Source: Gammaproteobacteria bacterium (lineage in GTDB: Bacteria; Pseudomonadota; Gammaproteobacteria; Pseudomonadales; Azotimanducaceae). From it: 11,702 nucleotides of DNA. Both the position numbers and the translations under genes were made by a program. Position 1 is the stretch's first letter. Each line of letters begins with the position of its first letter. The DNA is taken from positions 1 to 11,702 of the forward strand of contig JAPUFN010000326.1 of assembly GCA_027293665.1 (NCBI GenBank), read 5' to 3'. Of this stretch, positions 1 through 7,253 are shown piece by piece. The notes under the pieces were generated by a model, which saw nothing but the letters and a program-made list of their open reading frames with translations, did not search any database and was not told the DNA's origin.

Positions 1-130
1 GCCTAGCGGCAGCCGGATAAATCGGTCCGGCGCCATTGATGAGTTGCATGGGACGGTTGTGGCTACCCAGACAACCGGTTAGCAGCAATGCCAGTAACAA
101 GCCGAAAAATTTGTGCGGCCCGATCGTCAT
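1..130 (-). CDS. Lipoprotein, N-terminal part; TonB C-terminal-like domain begins at the edge (partial)
   Basis: Only the first 43 residues are in the window; the gene runs off the left edge. It begins MTIGPHKFFG, followed by a leucine-rich hydrophobic stretch (residues 9-18) and the lipobox LTGC, so Cys20 is the predicted lipidated residue. Residue +2 is Leu rather than Asp, which favours outer-membrane sorting. Residues 29-43 (QLINGAGPIYPAAAR) resemble the opening of TonB C-terminal (energy-transducer) domains, which typically start with a Gly-rich turn followed by YPxxAR. The gene may therefore encode a lipid-anchored TonB-C-like protein, but the domain body lies outside the window. Its ATG overlaps the TGA of the upstream dioxygenase (ATGA), so the two are probably translationally coupled. 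The lipoprotein call is firm; the TonB-C call is a moderate inference. Confidence 0.75.
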   Translation of the reverse strand, partial: MTIGPHKFFGLLLALLLTGCLGSHNRPMQLINGAGPIYPAAAR

Positions 131-972
131 GATTCAGCGGATTGCGAGGGACGATTCACAGCGACCGGTATGCCATCACGCAGCACTTCGAACTGCCAGT
201 CGGCATTGTCCGCCGTTACAGGCGGCTTGTTATGCGGATGAAAAACCGCGCCATCGGCCGCGTACTGCAGGATGTAGGCCTTGCGGGTGTCAGGCGTTGT
301 GTTCGGACCGGTTCTGTGTGGCGTGAGACTGGAAAAAACGGCAATCGAGCCAACTTCCAGCGGCAGTGGCACGGCGCCGGCTGGGTTTTCGAGGCACTGG
401 AAGCCGAGCGGCGTCCAGCGATGGTGGAGTGTGCCGCTACGATGCACACCGGGCACGATCCAGGGACAGCCGTTGTCAACGCTCGCCGCCGTCAACGCAA
501 TCCAGCAGGTCAGATACTGCTGCGGCTCGACAAACGTGTAGCCGTTGTCCTGATGCCAGGGAAACTCATCCGCAGTGTTACCTTTTTTGTAGACAAGCTG
601 ATCCCAGTACAGTCGGACATCGTTGCCGATGAGGTCACGCAGCAGCGCAAGCAGTACCTCGTGCCTTGCGAATCGTGCGAGCACCTCGTCGCGGGCTACA
701 AGATGTGGCGAGAAACTGATTTCCCCCGCTCGGGCGATACCGTATGTCCCATCCTCCTGGGCACTGAGAAATGCTTCAGCCTCGGCTTCGATCGGATCGA
801 TCGCCGCCACCACAGCGGCGATCTCTTCAGCGTCGAAGGCTTTTTCGAGGCAAAACGCGCCGTCACGGCAGAACGCCTCGGCCTGAGCTTCGGATATGAA
901 CTCATAGGGCCCGCTGGGGTCCTGCCATTGAAAGTCCCGGTTGCGCTCGTGCAGTTCCATGGTAGAAAGCAT
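127..972 (-). CDS. Phytanoyl-CoA dioxygenase (PhyH) family Fe(II)/2-oxoglutarate oxygenase
   Basis: This looks like a mononuclear non-haem iron oxygenase that couples 2-oxoglutarate decarboxylation to substrate hydroxylation. Numbering from the ATG at 960 (277 residues), the metal triad is visible: His136 and Asp138 in WHQDNGY and the distal His215 in SLTPHRTGPN. Arg226 is well placed to bind the 2-oxoglutarate carboxylate. An Asn-Gly-Cys turn followed by IVPGVHRSG (about 163-176) is typical of PhyH proteins, which are usually 250-310 residues long. It has no signal peptide and is probably cytosolic. The start is uncertain: ATGs at 972 and 960 both fit and neither has a strong ribosome-binding site, while an upstream TTG at 1047 would overlap the divergent gene. 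The stop overlaps the start of the downstream lipoprotein. The substrate cannot be read from the sequence; PhyH members act on diverse small molecules. Confidence 0.9.
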   Translation of the reverse strand: MLSTMELHERNRDFQWQDPSGPYEFISEAQAEAFCRDGAFCLEKAFDAEEIAAVVAAIDPIEAEAEAFLSAQEDGTYGIARAGEISFSPHLVARDEVLARFARHEVLLALLRDLIGNDVRLYWDQLVYKKGNTADEFPWHQDNGYTFVEPQQYLTCWIALTAASVDNGCPWIVPGVHRSGTLHHRWTPLGFQCLENPAGAVPLPLEVGSIAVFSSLTPHRTGPNTTPDTRKAYILQYAADGAVFHPHNKPPVTADNADWQFEVLRDGIPVAVNRPSQSAES

Positions 973-1029
973 GTCATCGCAACCCCGCGCGCCGCAAGTC
1001 CTCAAGTACGCTGTGCTAAGCTTTTCTTC

Positions 1030-1311
1030 ATGGCACTGCGGCAACAAGTTCTCGTGTTGTACCTCTCCTCGTCGGCGCTGGATACCGAGGTCATCGGCTG
1101 GTCAATGTACGACGGGACCGGCGAGAAGAAGCATATGTCGGGCGATGCGGACGAGCCGCCTTACACAACCGGGCTGGGCGCCATGAAAGATGGCTGGCGC
1201 CTGATCCAGGCGAGCCAACTGCAGCCGCACCCGAGTGGCGACGAGTTTCGTACGTCGTATCTGAAGTATGAGTTCTTTTTCGAGAAGCTCGCGGAGGCGA
1301 CGGATGTCTGA
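1030..1311 (+). CDS. Small conserved hypothetical protein (93 aa)
   Basis: A 93-residue protein starting at the ATG at 1030. The open frame extends far upstream, but that part is antisense to the PhyH gene and has no protein-like character. The real protein reads MALRQQVLVLYL, then a Trp/Tyr/Gly-rich centre (GWSMYDG, DEPPYTTG) and a conserved-looking segment, KDGWRLIQASQL followed by YLKYEFFFEKLAE. I recall similar small proteins with a DGWR...YLKYEF pattern among proteobacterial hypotheticals, but know no function. No membrane segment or signal peptide is seen; the fold looks soluble alpha/beta. Its last 8 bp (ATGTCTGA) overlap the start of the second PhyH gene, so the two are almost certainly co-transcribed and coupled, which hints at a role beside that oxygenase. 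Confidence 0.75.
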   Translation: MALRQQVLVLYLSSSALDTEVIGWSMYDGTGEKKHMSGDADEPPYTTGLGAMKDGWRLIQASQLQPHPSGDEFRTSYLKYEFFFEKLAEATDV

Positions 1312-2224
1312 CTCCAGGCTCCTCACAACCGGGCAGATGGCGCAGTTCGCCGCGCGCGGCTTTTTGCGCTTCGACGCCATCGTGCCAGAGTCACTCAACC
1401 AGGCATTTCTCGATGATATCGGGCACACCGATGACACTGCAGATCTCAACGTTCGCGAACATTACGCGCGAATCATGTCATCAAGCAGCATCCCCGCAGT
1501 GCCTCCCGGCACAGCGCTCGACGCGACCTATCCGCCCGACTCGCCAATGGGTCGGATTCTGGCGCTGCCTGAAGTTGCAGGAGCCGTGCAGAGCCTCGTC
1601 GGTGAGAACTGCTTGTTCGATCATCATTTTCTGCATCTGGCTTTTCCGCCGCATCTGCTTGGCAAGCGGCCGCTCGCGCAGCACACACACCAGGATTCGA
1701 CGATCGATCCACGCCAGGCATTCGACCTGCAGATCATGTACTACCCGCAGGACGTCACCGCGGACATGGGCGGTACCCGTTTTATCCCCGGCACCCACTT
1801 GCGTGTGGTGAGCGAAGCCGCCATTTCTCGCTATCAGAACATGCTGGGGCAACAACACGTGGTGTGCGAGCCCGGCACGATCTTGTTCCTGCATCACGGC
1901 GTCTGGCACGGCGGCGGCGCAAATAACAGTGATCGACTGCGCTATATGTTCAAGATCCGGCTGTGCCCGACAGCGCCACAGGTGCGATTGTGGGACACAA
2001 GCGACCTGAATGATGCCCAGCCGCAACGCCCGATCTACTGGCTCGATGAGCAACCGGATCCGAATTCGGTGCACACGGTGCTGACAACGCCCGAACCCTG
2101 GCAGGAGAACGACACTGGCCGGCTCGACTATCTCAACCGAATCCGCTTCTGGCGCTATCTCACCGGAGACAAGTCATTTGACGCCGATTACTGGCTGACC
2201 CGGGTAGAAAACGAACAGGCCTGA
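1304..2224 (+). CDS. Phytanoyl-CoA dioxygenase (PhyH) family oxygenase, second copy
   Basis: A 306-residue Fe(II)/2-oxoglutarate-dependent oxygenase of the PhyH family. The start at 1304 is chosen because GGAGG at 1293-1297 lies 6 nt upstream. The metal ligands are His129 and Asp131 (QHTHQDST) and the distal His202 in VWHGGGANNSD; Arg211 or Arg213 probably binds 2-oxoglutarate. GGTRFIPGTHLR (156-167) is the usual PhyH turn between the two halves of the jelly roll. The C-terminal 80 residues (WD, IYWLDEQPD, RFWRYLTGD) form an aromatic-rich extension that may help shape the substrate pocket. It is clearly divergent from the other PhyH protein in this window, so this is not a recent duplication. 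No signal peptide is seen. It overlaps the upstream small protein by 8 bp and is followed 19 bp later by the DUF2970 gene. The substrate is unknown. Confidence 0.92.
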   Translation: MSDSRLLTTGQMAQFAARGFLRFDAIVPESLNQAFLDDIGHTDDTADLNVREHYARIMSSSSIPAVPPGTALDATYPPDSPMGRILALPEVAGAVQSLVGENCLFDHHFLHLAFPPHLLGKRPLAQHTHQDSTIDPRQAFDLQIMYYPQDVTADMGGTRFIPGTHLRVVSEAAISRYQNMLGQQHVVCEPGTILFLHHGVWHGGGANNSDRLRYMFKIRLCPTAPQVRLWDTSDLNDAQPQRPIYWLDEQPDPNSVHTVLTTPEPWQENDTGRLDYLNRIRFWRYLTGDKSFDADYWLTRVENEQA

Positions 2225-2243
2225 CGGAGGTCTTTGCCAGACG

Positions 2244-2477
2244 ATGAACGAAGAACCGGAACACAGCGAAGAAGACGATGCGGCAGGCCTCACCATCGGG
2301 CAACTGATGGCTAGTGCCCTGGCAGCGGCGTTCGGGGTGCAATCCGCCGCCAACCGAAAGCGCGATTTTGCCAAGGGCAAACCGATTCAGTTCATCATGA
2401 TCGGCATCATCTTCACGGCACTGTTCGTCGTATTGATGATCGGCTTCGTCAATCTGGTGCTGCACAGCGTCGGCTAG
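2244..2477 (+). CDS. DUF2970 family single-pass membrane protein
   Basis: A 77-residue protein matching the DUF2970 pattern. It has an acidic N-terminus (residues 2-12), then LMASALAAAFGVQS (21-34), the conserved polar stretch NRKRDFAKGKP (37-47), and one strongly hydrophobic helix (about 49-73). The short basic-to-hydrophobic order suggests an inner-membrane protein with the N-terminus in the cytoplasm. DUF2970 proteins are small inner-membrane proteins of beta- and gammaproteobacteria with no settled function. GGAGG at 2226-2230 is 13 nt from the ATG, which is long for a ribosome-binding site, so translation may partly depend on coupling to the PhyH gene ending 19 bp upstream. The stop codon is embedded in a hairpin shared with the convergent gene. 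Confidence 0.88.
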   Translation: MNEEPEHSEEDDAAGLTIGQLMASALAAAFGVQSAANRKRDFAKGKPIQFIMIGIIFTALFVVLMIGFVNLVLHSVG

Positions 2478-2503
2478 CAGCGTGTTGAAAAACACGCGGC
2501 TAG
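2474..2503. terminator. Hairpin between convergent genes, containing both stop codons
   Basis: CTAGC (2474-2478) and GCGTGTT (2480-2486) pair with AACACGC (2491-2497) and GCTAG (2499-2503) around a GAAA tetraloop. This gives 12 base pairs with a single A-G mismatch. The TAG stop of the DUF2970 gene (2475-2477) and the TAG stop of the opposite-strand deacetylase (2500-2502) both lie in the outer stem. Neither side has a U-tract, so it is not a classical intrinsic terminator; it could act as a bidirectional transcript-end or RNA-stabilising structure. The hairpin is seen directly; its function is inferred. Confidence 0.55.
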
Positions 2504-3318
2504 TCACGCGCGGCATATGCCGCCACCGCTGCTTCCGCCGTCACGAACTCCGCGCCTTTAGCCAACAGATTCTCGAGCAGTCGCTCGAGCATTTTCATCC
2601 GATGGCCACGACCGATCACGAACGGATGACAGGTGTAGGTCAGCACGCCCCAGTCGAAGTTCTCGATCATGTAGTCGAAATCATCGAGCCAGTTTTCTAA
2701 AACACCGGATACCGGACGCAAACCTCCGCCACGGAAATATTCGAAATGCGGGAAGTCGTCCACCGACCAGCTGACAGGCAATTCCCACAACGAACTTGGC
2801 GGGCCGAACTCAATCGGCTTACCGGGTTCGATGTGATCTTTGTGTCTTGCGCGATACGGCAGATAATCGTGCCCCATAAGGCTGCTGTCATAGACGAAAC
2901 CACATTCCAGCAGCAGTTCCACGGAATTGTCGCTGAGATCCCAGGCCGGTGATCGATAACCCCGAGCCGCCTGACCACAGATGCGTTCGATCGCTGCATT
3001 GCCGCGCAGCAACTGATCTCGTTCCTCCTGGCGCGTGAGACCCTGCGGTGAAACATGGTCATAGCCATGGTGGGCAATTTCATGACCCGCCTGTGCCACG
3101 GCGCGACAGGCATCCGGATAGGTATCCAGGGTTATTCCGGGAATGAACCAGGTCGTCTTGATCTCGTATTTTTCGAAAAGCCTGAGCAGTCGCTCGGCCG
3201 CCACGACCCCGAATTCACCGCGCGATAGCGGTGTCGGCGTTGTCTGGCCCATGGCCAGCCACAGCGCAACCGTGTCGAAATCGAACGTCAGTGAGACAAG
3301 GTGCGTCATCCTGGCCAA
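2500..3318 (-). CDS. Polysaccharide deacetylase (CE4/NodB fold), HpPgdA-like
   Basis: A 272-residue metal-dependent N-deacetylase of carbohydrate esterase family 4. Motif 1 is LTFDFD (Asp13, Asp15). Motif 2 is AHHGYDH, giving metal ligands His84 and His88. Motif 3 is GYRSPAW (Arg122, Pro124), and a late His231 sits in YTCHPF. The layout (LSRGEFG near residue 31, TTWFIPG, AGHEIAHHGYDH, YDSSLMGHDYLPY) closely follows Helicobacter pylori PgdA and related cytosolic deacetylases rather than secreted NodB enzymes; it also has no signal peptide or membrane anchor. A TTG start at 3318 is preferred because GAGGGG at 3326-3331 is 7 nt upstream, whereas the ATG at 3309 is 16 nt away. It is the last gene of the GH20 operon, 20 bp after the reductase. 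Substrate inferred: an N-acetylated amino sugar or oligosaccharide; allantoinase-like (PuuE-type) chemistry is the main alternative. Confidence 0.88.
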   Translation of the reverse strand: MARMTHLVSLTFDFDTVALWLAMGQTTPTPLSRGEFGVVAAERLLRLFEKYEIKTTWFIPGITLDTYPDACRAVAQAGHEIAHHGYDHVSPQGLTRQEERDQLLRGNAAIERICGQAARGYRSPAWDLSDNSVELLLECGFVYDSSLMGHDYLPYRARHKDHIEPGKPIEFGPPSSLWELPVSWSVDDFPHFEYFRGGGLRPVSGVLENWLDDFDYMIENFDWGVLTYTCHPFVIGRGHRMKMLERLLENLLAKGAEFVTAEAAVAAYAARD

Positions 3319-3338
3319 CCGTTCACCCCTCGTGTGCG

Positions 3339-4130
3339 CTAAACGACCTTGGAAAGACCGCCATCCATGTTGATGGCACAGCCAGTAATGTAAGAAGCCG
3401 CATCCGATGCCAGAAACAGCGCGAGATTTGCGACTTCTTCGGCTTCTCCCATTCGTCCCATGGGTAACCGGGTACCAGCGGCAGCAACGAACTCCTCGAG
3501 ACTCTGGCCGCCGTCAGAGGCTTCATGCATACGCCGGACCTGATCGCTTTTGATGAAGCCGATCAGCATCGAGTTCACCAGAATGTTGTGCGCAGCCCCT
3601 TCGCCTGCGAGCACTTTTGCCAGTGCCATTCCGGCTGCCCGCGTGACCGAAGTCGGCGCCGTATTGGCGCCAGGTGCCTTGGCAGCGGTATTGAGCACGT
3701 TGATGATGCGGCCCCAGCGCTGCGCCTGCATATGCGGCCAGGCGAGGCGGGTCAGGCGAATCGCTGCGAATAACTTCAAATCGAAATCGGCCTGCCAGTC
3801 TTCATCGGAGACCTCCATAAAAGGACCGGCGGCAGACTTTCCAGCATTATTGACAAGAATGTCAACGGGACCCAGAGCTTCGCAGACGCCAGCGTGTGCG
3901 ACGGTGACCTGCTCGGCATCCGCCACATCACAGGCAAAGCATGCGACGGCAGCTCCTTCAGGTGCGTCGTATTTAAGGATTTCATCGCGCGCCTCTTCCA
4001 GCGGACCTTCCCGCCGCGCAAGCAGTGCAACCCCGGCTCCTGAACGGTACAGTGCCGTGGCAGTGGCACGCCCAAGCCCCAGGCTGCCTCCGGTGATCAG
4101 CGCCGTACGGCCAGTGAGATCCGTATCCAT
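3339..4130 (-). CDS. Short-chain dehydrogenase/reductase family protein with substituted catalytic tetrad
   Basis: A 263-residue Rossmann protein of the SDR family. The dinucleotide-binding motif TGGSLGLG (13-20), the CDV loop (67-69), NNAG (94-97) and the C-terminal YITGCAINMDGG (247-258) are all typical of classical SDRs. The active site is not: where YxxxK is expected the sequence is TSVTR (Thr160, Arg164), the expected catalytic Ser lies in VLNTA (Asn147-Thr148), and the helix-4 Asn is Lys119. The surrounding residues are intact and the frame is open, so this looks like a divergent subfamily rather than decay. It may bind NAD(P) and a ligand without reductase chemistry, or use another mechanism. 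I recall SDR relatives with a PTSVSRAAG pattern in this place. It sits 21 bp after the kinase and 20 bp before the deacetylase, with a purine-rich GGGGAAAAA stretch upstream of the ATG. Confidence 0.9.
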   Translation of the reverse strand: MDTDLTGRTALITGGSLGLGRATATALYRSGAGVALLARREGPLEEARDEILKYDAPEGAAVACFACDVADAEQVTVAHAGVCEALGPVDILVNNAGKSAAGPFMEVSDEDWQADFDLKLFAAIRLTRLAWPHMQAQRWGRIINVLNTAAKAPGANTAPTSVTRAAGMALAKVLAGEGAAHNILVNSMLIGFIKSDQVRRMHEASDGGQSLEEFVAAAGTRLPMGRMGEAEEVANLALFLASDAASYITGCAINMDGGLSKVV

Positions 4131-4151
4131 AGATTTTTCCCCGTCTTCTGC

Positions 4152-5189
4152 CTAATTTGGCGAGCGTTGCAGGAGCCCACTCGCGGCCTGCCGCAATTTT
4201 TCGTCAAGTGACTCGAAACGCTCCACGAGATCGAACTGCTCCTGCGCCCGGTCGAGATTAACGCCACGATGTTCTACTTTGAAATAAGTATCGCCGGCCA
4301 GATGGTCTGTCAGAAATCGCACGCCCAACATGAAGGCAACATATCGCGGCGCTATAACAAGTTCATCCACAGACCGTCGGGTTCCACTCGCCTCTAAAAA
4401 GCCTTCCGTCAACGCAGTAAACACCATTACCGGATCGAGTTGCGAATCGCTCAGCGCCGATCTCGCCAGATCACCAAAGTCCCAGGCCCAATGCCCGCGC
4501 ATGACCGTATCGAGATCTACGACGCAGACAACCTCGTTAGCGACACCGCCAAACAGCAGGTTGTTCAGCTTACAATCGCCGTGAATGTAGTCCTCGCCTG
4601 CAGGCAACGCGCCCGCCAGGCTGCGTCGGGCAGCAATGAAATCAGCAAACGACTCGCCTGCAATACTCGCTGCTGCGGTTGGATCGAGACTGCCGCGCAC
4701 CTGATCGTAGTGCTCGAGATAGCCGGCCAATTGCAAAAATCCGGGAATCGCCTGCTGTAACGGTGCTCCCGGCAGGTCGGCGAGCAGCGACTGGAAACGG
4801 CCAAACGCAGCACCCGCGGCGCGCGCCATTGCGAGACTCGCGATTGCCTCAAAGGCGGTGGCATCCTCCACGAAGTGCCACAGGCGCCAATACTCCCCGG
4901 CTGAATCGCGAAAACCCGGCTGCGCGGTCCTGCTTGGGATAATTCCCGCCACGAACCCAGGCGCCCGGGCTGTTATGTGGGCAACCACCCGTGCCACATT
5001 CGATTCGACGATCCGCGGATCTTTGAATACGTGTCGATTGAGCCGTTGCAGCACGAATCGAGCGCCGGATTTGTGCTCACTGCCGGCGACGGGGCTGACC
5101 AGATAGGTGTCGTTGATATGACCGGCGCCGAGTGGCCGACAGTCGGCCGCTTCGAACCAACCCGCACATAGCACCTCTTGCGCGTTCAA
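4152..5189 (-). CDS. Phosphotransferase (APH/choline-kinase fold), N-acetylhexosamine 1-kinase-like
   Basis: A 345-residue sugar or aminoglycoside-type kinase. The N-terminal lobe contains LGAGHINDTYLV (20-31) followed by RFVLQRLNRHVFKDP (44-58), a pattern I associate with NahK-type kinases. The catalytic loop is HGDCKLNN (203-210) with Asp205 as base, and the metal-binding segment is VVDLDTVMRG...WDFGDLAR (224-243) with Asp225 and Asp227. NahK enzymes phosphorylate GlcNAc or GalNAc at C1, giving a sugar-1-phosphate that can be converted directly to a UDP-sugar. That fits the GH20 hexosaminidase gene immediately upstream. Here the start is TTG, overlapping the hexosaminidase stop (TTGA), so translational coupling is likely; a GTG five codons later is the alternative. 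No signal or membrane segment is seen. The kinase fold is certain; the substrate is an inference from sequence pattern and neighbours. Confidence 0.88.
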   Translation of the reverse strand: MNAQEVLCAGWFEAADCRPLGAGHINDTYLVSPVAGSEHKSGARFVLQRLNRHVFKDPRIVESNVARVVAHITARAPGFVAGIIPSRTAQPGFRDSAGEYWRLWHFVEDATAFEAIASLAMARAAGAAFGRFQSLLADLPGAPLQQAIPGFLQLAGYLEHYDQVRGSLDPTAAASIAGESFADFIAARRSLAGALPAGEDYIHGDCKLNNLLFGGVANEVVCVVDLDTVMRGHWAWDFGDLARSALSDSQLDPVMVFTALTEGFLEASGTRRSVDELVIAPRYVAFMLGVRFLTDHLAGDTYFKVEHRGVNLDRAQEQFDLVERFESLDEKLRQAASGLLQRSPN

Positions 5190-7231
5190 TCGTCTGATTC
5201 CGTCAACCAGCGATGTAGCAGCGGACCGACGGCGACCATGAGTTCACCCCGGGGCGCAGTAATTTCAGCCAACTGCGCTTTGGTCTGCGGCGCAGGCACC
5301 CCCTGCAGGCGCTCGATCACGAGCCGACCCAGCTCCCCGCATGCTGCTGCCAGCTCAGCCAGCGGTGCAGGCGCGGCGGCCGCCGGGTGGAGTGAGATCC
5401 AGCCAGTCGCAAGTTTTTCAAGTTCAGTCATCGCCCGCTCGGCGCCCGGTTCGTCCAGCAGCGCAGCGCACAGTGCATCGACCTGACGCGCGAGATGGCT
5501 TTCCGGGGCGAGGTAATCCGCAATGGTGGTGAGCGGTGTGTCCGCATCATAAGGTCGCGCCTGTGGGATTCGTTCGCCGCTGATCCGAGCTTGCAGTGCC
5601 ACCTCCCCCAGCAGGCGGCCATACCATTTCACCGGCTCGAGCATATCAATGAGTGGCAACCAGGCATCCTCAACCCCAGCCTTGTGCAACTGAGCACGAC
5701 TGCGGGCCTGGAGGTCGAACCCGCGAAGCGGATGTAGCTGCGTCAGATAGTGTTCGAGCCGGCCGTGCAGCTCGTCAGGGTCTTCGCATTCTGCGGGCGA
5801 CCACAACCTCTCAGCAACAGCCGGCAGACGACTCCACAAACGCACATCCAGTACTTCGGAATCGACCAGTTCTCCCCATAAACAGGCTTCGCCACCGAGC
5901 ACCGGCCCGCTGTTTGCGGCGCTCGCCAACTGAATTGCGCCTTGCCGCCATTGCGATGCCCAACGCATCCCCGCAGCAACGTGAGAAAACCGTGGGTCAT
6001 CCAGTAGCGCATCTTCCCGTGCAACCAGGTCGGTCTGGCTTGCTAGCGGGTCGAACCCGTAGTGGACGTCCACCGGATAATTGAGATCCAGATAGTAATG
6101 CGCGGACACCAGCGTTCGATTGCCATTGGCACGTGCCCGATCCCGCGTCGTTGCACCGCGCCAGCACTGCACGATCCAATCCGGGTTGAGAGAGGGCTGC
6201 AACACTTCGTCCCAGGCGACAACCGTCTTGCCCCGCGCCGCGAGCAGGTCACCCACGCGTTGATTGAAGTAGGCCTGTAGTCCGACGACATCGGCGATCT
6301 GGTTTGCATCCATGAATTCTGCAATCGCAGGTGCCTCGGACCACCATTTTGGATTGACTTCATCACCACCCAGGTGCAGACATTCGTCGGGGAAGATGTC
6401 TGCGAGCTCGTCAAATAGACAACCGATCGCCGTGTAAACATCTTCATTCGTGGGATCGAGACAAGCCTCGTGGGGACCGAATCTGCGCGATTCGCCGCTA
6501 GCCTGCGAACCCCATTGTGGATAGGCCGCAAGCCAGCTGCTGACATGACCGGGCATATCTATTTCCGGCACGACACGGATGCCGAAGAAAGCCGCCTCCT
6601 CCACGAGTGCTGATAAGTCTGCCGCTGAATACGTGGTGGCGCTCGCAAGTTTCGGATAGGACGTGCAGGGAAAGCGGAAGCCCTGATCGTCGCTCAGGTG
6701 CAAGTGCAGAACATTCAGTTTGCACAGCGCCATTCCCTGGAGCGTCCGCGAGAGCGCCTGGGTATCCAGAAAGTGACGCGCAACGTCGAGCAGTAAACCG
6801 CGCCAGGCGAAGCGCGGTGCGTCGTCAATCGCAACATAAGGAATGACGCCGGCTGTGGAGACAATCTGGGTGAGGGTCGTCAGCCCATGCAGCACACCGC
6901 GATCACAGGCAGCGTCGATGTAAATGCCCGCATCATCCACCACAAGCCAGTAGCTTTCGTCTTCATCGAGTGCTGGATAATCAGCACCCGCGGCCTCACA
7001 GGAAATTCTGAGCGTCACGCCTGCGTCTTCGGTGACCTGCGGCAGCCCGGTCAATTGCGCCACCTCGGTGGCAAATCGCTCTACCGCTGAGTTGATTCGC
7101 GGGCTCGACGTTTGCTCGTAACTCGTCTCGAAGCGGCTGCTGAGCAACTGCAGAGAACCGCCGCCGACATCCAGTTGCCGCGGCCAGGGAAGTACCGACA
7201 CCGCGGAAGAATCGGGACGCGCCATCGTCAT
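5186..7231 (-). CDS. Beta-N-acetylhexosaminidase, GH20
   Basis: A 681-residue exo-hydrolase that removes terminal beta-linked GlcNAc or GalNAc. An N-terminal GH20b-like alpha/beta domain (about 14-135) precedes the TIM barrel (about 141-480), which opens with FAWRGLLLDVARHF. The catalytic pair Asp290-Glu291 lies in HLGGDE, where substrate-assisted catalysis via the 2-acetamido group uses Glu as acid and Asp to position the acetamide. Supporting pocket residues are HLHLSDDQGFR (176-186), PEIDMPGH (222-229), AWDE (339-342), CWRG (356-359) and GGEACLWGE (446-454). There is no signal peptide or lipobox, so it is probably cytosolic and acts on imported oligosaccharides. About 180 residues after the barrel (500-681) are mostly helical and Ala/Leu-rich, an extension of unclear role. 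The start is ATG at 7231 or 7225, neither with a strong ribosome-binding site. It is the first gene of the operon. Confidence 0.95.
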   Translation of the reverse strand: MTMARPDSSAVSVLPWPRQLDVGGGSLQLLSSRFETSYEQTSSPRINSAVERFATEVAQLTGLPQVTEDAGVTLRISCEAAGADYPALDEDESYWLVVDDAGIYIDAACDRGVLHGLTTLTQIVSTAGVIPYVAIDDAPRFAWRGLLLDVARHFLDTQALSRTLQGMALCKLNVLHLHLSDDQGFRFPCTSYPKLASATTYSAADLSALVEEAAFFGIRVVPEIDMPGHVSSWLAAYPQWGSQASGESRRFGPHEACLDPTNEDVYTAIGCLFDELADIFPDECLHLGGDEVNPKWWSEAPAIAEFMDANQIADVVGLQAYFNQRVGDLLAARGKTVVAWDEVLQPSLNPDWIVQCWRGATTRDRARANGNRTLVSAHYYLDLNYPVDVHYGFDPLASQTDLVAREDALLDDPRFSHVAAGMRWASQWRQGAIQLASAANSGPVLGGEACLWGELVDSEVLDVRLWSRLPAVAERLWSPAECEDPDELHGRLEHYLTQLHPLRGFDLQARSRAQLHKAGVEDAWLPLIDMLEPVKWYGRLLGEVALQARISGERIPQARPYDADTPLTTIADYLAPESHLARQVDALCAALLDEPGAERAMTELEKLATGWISLHPAAAAPAPLAELAAACGELGRLVIERLQGVPAPQTKAQLAEITAPRGELMVAVGPLLHRWLTESDD

Positions 7232-7253
7232 CCAATGCCATGAGTTCGTGGCC

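Noticed and set aside
1009..1020. Possible extended -10 (TGCTAAGCT) for the small plus-strand gene
   Set aside because: It would leave a leader of about 2-3 nt before the ATG and has no -35 partner; promoters in the 57-69 bp divergent gap remain undefined.
142..1029. Long plus-strand open frame upstream of the 93-residue protein
   Set aside because: It is antisense to the PhyH gene, whose motifs are clear, and its translation shows no family pattern; only the part from the ATG at 1030 looks real.
1481..2074. Minus-strand open frame of 197 codons opposite the second PhyH gene
   Set aside because: Shadow frame; the PhyH motifs on the plus strand and the GGAGG site decide the coding strand.
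3550..4155. Plus-strand open frame of 201 codons opposite the SDR gene
   Set aside because: Low-complexity Ala/Ser/Arg translation typical of an antisense frame in GC-rich DNA.
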